A stretch of 43,473 nt of DNA from assembly GCA_046496815.1 (NCBI GenBank), contig JAWOGN010000334.1:1-43473 (forward strand), given 5' to 3'. Below, one piece after another: positions 41,108 through 43,473 of this stretch (position 1 is its first letter; each line of letters begins with the position of its first letter). Made by a program: the position numbers and the translations under genes. The notes under the pieces were generated by a model that saw nothing but the letters and a program-made list of their open reading frames with translations, was not told the origin of the DNA and did not search any database. This DNA is from JAWOGN01 sp046496815 (GTDB lineage: Bacteria; Desulfobacterota; DSM-4660; Desulfatiglandales; Desulfatiglandaceae).

Positions 41108-42061
41108 TCATTTGCCCCCCTTGGCTATAACCGGGCTCGCCGGCGCCTCATTGACAATCAACTGAAAGACGTCCGGCCGGCTATAATGACCAGCGACATC
41201 GAAATCGAACTTCCCACGGCCAATGTCGTTGAGATCGAGGGTTGCAGTGAGGATGGTTTCGCCCTCGAAATGGGGACCTGCGAGCACCTTGCCAAGGGGG
41301 GTGATGATGGCGCTTCCGCCGCGAATCAGCACGGCGTCCGGCGAATCGCCGAGCGACACGCGCACGGTCTCAGGGATGTCCTTCCTGCGCAGGAACTGAC
41401 AGGCCGTCAGTACGAAGCAGCGCCCCTCAAGCGCGATATGCTGCATCGAGGGCAACCAGGTGTCACGATCATCCGCTGTGGGCGCGCAGTAGAGCGCCAC
41501 GTTTTTTGCGTACATCGCCATTCGGAGCATCGGCATGTAGTTCTCCCAGCAAATCACGGAGCCGATTCGACCGTAGGGGCTATCGACTACCGTCAGCGTC
41601 GAGCCGTCGCCGAAACCCCAGATCATCCGTTCGAGCGCCGTAGGCATGAGTTTGCGGTGCTTCCCCAGAAACCGGCCGTCTGGACCGAAGAAGAGCACCG
41701 TGCAGTAACAGGTGCCGAGCTCGCGCTCAATGGCGCCCATGACCAAATAGGTGCCGTTTGCCGCCGCCGCTTCGCCAAGCCGCTCCGTCTCTGGGCCCGG
41801 CACATCAATTGCCGCGTCCAAGTACAAGCGGAATTCTTCGCGGCCAACCGCATCGCGTGCGCCAACCACGAGGCCGTAGTTAAGGCCCTTGGGATACCCG
41901 GTGATGAATGCCTCGGGGAAAAGGACTATCTTTGCACCGGTGGCGGCGGCTTCGCCGATCAGGCGAACCGCCTTATCAACGCAGGCACTTGGATCGAATA
42001 GGATGGAGCCGGCCTGTACGACAGCGACTGTCGCAGTTGTAGCTTTTGCGGGGGAAGTCAT
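41108..42061 (-). CDS. Nitrilase / carbon-nitrogen hydrolase
   Basis: A 317-residue enzyme of the nitrilase branch of the C-N hydrolase superfamily, converting a nitrile to the acid and ammonia. The catalytic triad is E50 (VLFPEAF), K137 (KHRKLMPT) and C171 (SVICWENYMPM). The WENYMP context and RGGSAIITPLGKVLAGP are typical of true nitrilases rather than amidases. ATG at 42061 has AAAAAGGAGGCACG directly before it. It lies on the same strand as the PhzF cassette, 58 bases after the cassette junction, so it could be a second cassette. I find no attC site after its stop, and its codon use is much more G/C-rich than that of the PhzF gene. Confidence 0.9.
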   Translation of the reverse strand: MTSPAKATTATVAVVQAGSILFDPSACVDKAVRLIGEAAATGAKIVLFPEAFITGYPKGLNYGLVVGARDAVGREEFRLYLDAAIDVPGPETERLGEAAAANGTYLVMGAIERELGTCYCTVLFFGPDGRFLGKHRKLMPTALERMIWGFGDGSTLTVVDSPYGRIGSVICWENYMPMLRMAMYAKNVALYCAPTADDRDTWLPSMQHIALEGRCFVLTACQFLRRKDIPETVRVSLGDSPDAVLIRGGSAIITPLGKVLAGPHFEGETILTATLDLNDIGRGKFDFDVAGHYSRPDVFQLIVNEAPASPVIAKGGK

Positions 42062-42118
42062 CGTGCCTCCTTTTTTTTGTCCGGCCGGCCGCCACTCAAA
42101 GTTGGCGGCTTTACTCCC

Positions 42119-42180
42119 GCCTAACGGCCGGCATGCGGCGCGACTGATTTTTGCCGTCGCCCTTAATGCCGCGGTTATGT
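42119..42180 (-). repeat. attC-like recombination site of the PhzF cassette
   Basis: Read on the minus strand, the site runs from R'' ACATAAC (42180-42174) to GTTAGGC (42125-42119), 62 bases, matching the RYYYAAC ... GTTRRRY plan of integron attC sites with one deviation in R''. Inner arms CGGCAT and ATGCCG pair, and a further hairpin GGCGAC ... GTCGCGCC fills the centre. The R'' box contains the TAA stop of the PhzF gene, the usual tight fit between a cassette gene and its attC. Confidence 0.7.
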
Positions 42181-42960
42181 TTGAATCTTAATTTTACCGT
42201 GCAAATAGCTTACTGCCTTGCCGGATATAAGAACCCGATCATCAACGATTTCACAGGTCAACTCACCACCGCGTGATGAAACTTGTTTAACGTTAAATCG
42301 TTTTGGACCAATCTTGGATGCCCAGTATGGTGCAAGTTGTGTATATGCCGAACCGGTTACGGGATCTTCAGGAACTCCGTATTTAGGCGCAAAGAACCGT
42401 GCAATAAAATCATAGCGAGAGGATTTTGCCGTGATAATAACTCCGCGCAAATCTAATTTTTTGAGTTGCTCCAAATCAGGTGTAGCCGATTCAATATCAA
42501 TTTCTTTCTCAAAAACGACGATGAAATCTTCTGATTTCAAACATTCAATTGGTGCCACCTCAAATGCCTTTACAATCTCTTCCGGAGTATCGCAGTGAAC
42601 AGGGGGTTGCGCCGGAAAATCTAAAACCAACCGATCATTATTCTTTGTCACGGTCAGTCTTCCTGATCTGGAATTAAACTCGACCTTGTCGTTTTTGTAA
42701 CCAAGAATATGAAACAAAGCATAGGCCGATGCCAATGTTGCATGACCGCATAAATCCACTTCATTTTTTGGAGTGAACCATCGAATGTGAAATCCGTTGC
42801 CTGTTGGAATAAAAAACGCGGTTTCAGATAAATTGTTTTCTTGAGCGATGGATTGCATTATTTCTTCCGGTAGCCATTCGTCTAATGGGCAAACTGCCGC
42901 CGGATTGCCTTCAAAAGGTCTGCTCGCAAATGCGTCTATCTGGTACAGAGATAATTCCAT
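42175..42960 (-). CDS. PhzF family protein (phenazine biosynthesis-like isomerase)
   Basis: A 261-residue PhzF-fold protein. The N-terminus LYQIDAFASRPFEGNPAAVCPL, the catalytic glutamate E46 (NNLSETAFF), the segment IRWFTPKNEVDLCGHATLASAYALF and the later GVPEDPVTGSAYTQLAPYW are all diagnostic. PhzF itself isomerises a phenazine precursor; most family members have unknown substrates, and no phenazine genes are present here. The gene is visibly A/T-richer than its neighbours. Its stop codon lies inside an attC-like site and its ATG is 22 bases after a GTTATGT junction, so it has the form of a mobile integron cassette (42125-42982). GGGGAGA provides the ribosome site. Confidence 0.9.
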   Translation of the reverse strand: MELSLYQIDAFASRPFEGNPAAVCPLDEWLPEEIMQSIAQENNLSETAFFIPTGNGFHIRWFTPKNEVDLCGHATLASAYALFHILGYKNDKVEFNSRSGRLTVTKNNDRLVLDFPAQPPVHCDTPEEIVKAFEVAPIECLKSEDFIVVFEKEIDIESATPDLEQLKKLDLRGVIITAKSSRYDFIARFFAPKYGVPEDPVTGSAYTQLAPYWASKIGPKRFNVKQVSSRGGELTCEIVDDRVLISGKAVSYLHGKIKIQT

Positions 42961-42976
42961 TTGTTCTCCCCATAAA

Positions 42977-42983
42977 ACATAAC
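42977..42983 (-). other. Cassette 5' junction, candidate attI x attC crossover
   Basis: On the minus strand the sequence reads ACAATG|TTATGTTTTATGGGG. GTTATGT is the exact reverse complement of the R'' box ACATAAC at the other end of the PhzF cassette, as expected when a circular cassette opens between G and TT. The bases before the junction would belong to attI, in the 177-base gap to the integrase remnant (42984-43160). That gap otherwise shows only a 6 bp ATTGTT/AACAAT inverted repeat. Confidence 0.6.
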
Positions 42984-43160
42984 ATTGTTCTAGATTGACC
43001 CCGAAAAGACGCGGAACCCCCTTTTTCCATCCATATAAATCTTTTTTGTTTCACCGATTGTTTGAACAATATATCTATACCAATCAGATAGTTACATCTC
43101 GTTTGATGTTTTATGATGGTGTCTTATACGGATTCGTAAAAAAACCACCTTGATATAACC

Positions 43161-43326
43161 TCAAAGTTCATCGATGGGGCTCCGAACAGCAGCTGGTCCA
43201 CGGTTAAGGACATGGGTGTGGATCATCGTCGTTTCGACATTTTTATAGCCAAAAAGTTCCTGGACGATTCGGATATCGTAACCACCTTCAAGCAAGTGCC
43301 TGGCAAGGAATGGCGCAACGCATTAT
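43161..43326 (-). pseudogene. intI: Integron integrase (IntI-like tyrosine recombinase), 3' remnant
   Basis: On the minus strand the sequence reads ALRHS, then after a one-base frameshift RHLLEGGYDIRIVQELFGYKN, VETTMIHTHVLNRGPAAV and RSPIDEL, then a stop at 43161. This holds the conserved tyrosine-recombinase box II residues (RH...R region, GYKN in place of GH, and the THV context where the catalytic tyrosine should sit). The ending HVLNRG...VRSP is characteristic of integron integrases rather than XerC/D. In the usual integrase motif (TTxIYTHV) the tyrosine precedes THV; here it is H (MIHTHV), so the nucleophile is lost. The rest of the gene upstream is missing. Confidence 0.75.
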
Positions 43327-43379
43327 AAAAAAATGCATCTTTTTATTCAATATCCAGGCATTCACACTTTTTTATTCTA

Positions 43380-43400
43380 GTAAAATCGCAGGGATTTTAC
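43380..43400. repeat. Perfect 8 bp hairpin upstream of the integrase remnant
   Basis: GTAAAATC (43380-43387) and GATTTTAC (43393-43400) flank a 5-base loop GCAGG. It lies in the A/T-rich sequence that replaces the 5' part of the integrase gene. No gene is recognisable between 43327 and the window end. Confidence 0.4.
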
Positions 43401-43473
43401 AGCATAACGAACAGTTGCTTGGCAAAACCTGCAGCCTGAGCGAATTTCAATATGCGTTTAGCAGTCAAAGCTT

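Noticed and set aside
43404..43464. Second attC-like site (GCATAAC ... GTTTAGC) at the window end
   Set aside because: Each end box has a mismatch to consensus, the two do not pair well with each other, and no inner arms pair convincingly.
1..43473. CRISPR arrays, tRNA or rRNA genes, insertion-sequence transposases
   Set aside because: No regularly spaced repeats, cloverleaf sequences, rRNA-like stretches or transposase frames were recognised on reading both strands.

Overview
The window is a moderately GC-rich bacterial chromosome segment with a strictly anaerobic, deltaproteobacterial (Desulfobacterota) flavour. That placement is an inference from gene content: two sigma-54 enhancer-binding activators, TRAP and branched-chain ABC uptake systems, CoA-ligase/thiolase/DUF35 catabolic genes, a large cyclase-ATPase-TPR regulator and a cytochrome/flavocytochrome pair. 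I see no rRNA, tRNA or CRISPR array.

Layout. (1) 40-7734, plus strand: a complete five-gene peptide ABC transporter (solute-binding protein, two permeases, two ATPases), an M55 D-aminopeptidase and an unrecognised protein; this looks like uptake and hydrolysis of D-residue peptides. (2) 7727-8217: decayed coding fragments. (3) 8280-23439: a catabolic region. A PAS/sigma-54 activator is divergent from an acyl-CoA ligase that has a good -24/-12 promoter and an upstream dyad. A DctPQM TRAP transporter follows, then a five-gene LIV-type ABC transporter, then thiolase, DUF35 protein, a stand-alone response regulator and an SDR dehydrogenase. The LIV block sits between a truncated copy of the thiolase start (14852) and the intact thiolase (20461), so it appears to have been inserted or exchanged there. 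The likely job is uptake of an organic acid, CoA activation and a beta-oxidation-like thiolytic cleavage.

(4) 23646-27142, minus strand: an MFS carrier, a wrecked IlvD-type dehydratase gene and a GAF/sigma-54 activator with a structured leader. (5) 27143-30021: a repeat-rich intergenic region, a small protein and a CocE/NonD-type hydrolase. (6) 30169-34315: HigA antitoxin with a broken HigB toxin, then a 1210-residue cyclase/AAA/TPR protein. (7) 34749-39626, minus strand: DUF2237 protein, DegS-like protease, a deleted ferric-reductase-like gene (plus strand), and an export/electron-transfer set (PQQ-type sugar dehydrogenase, flavocytochrome, small cytochrome c). (8) 39903-40823: a TAXI TRAP C-terminal remnant and a NUDIX hydrolase.

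(9) 41108-43473: nitrilase, PhzF and the 3' end of an integron integrase gene. The PhzF gene has the boundaries of an integron cassette: an attC-like site overlaps its stop codon, and a GTTATGT junction upstream of its start is exactly complementary to the attC R'' box. The integrase remnant points the same way as the cassette, the 'inverted' integron arrangement. This relic integron, the LIV insertion bounded by thiolase repeats, and the repeated pattern of genes reduced to their two ends are the most unusual features of the window.
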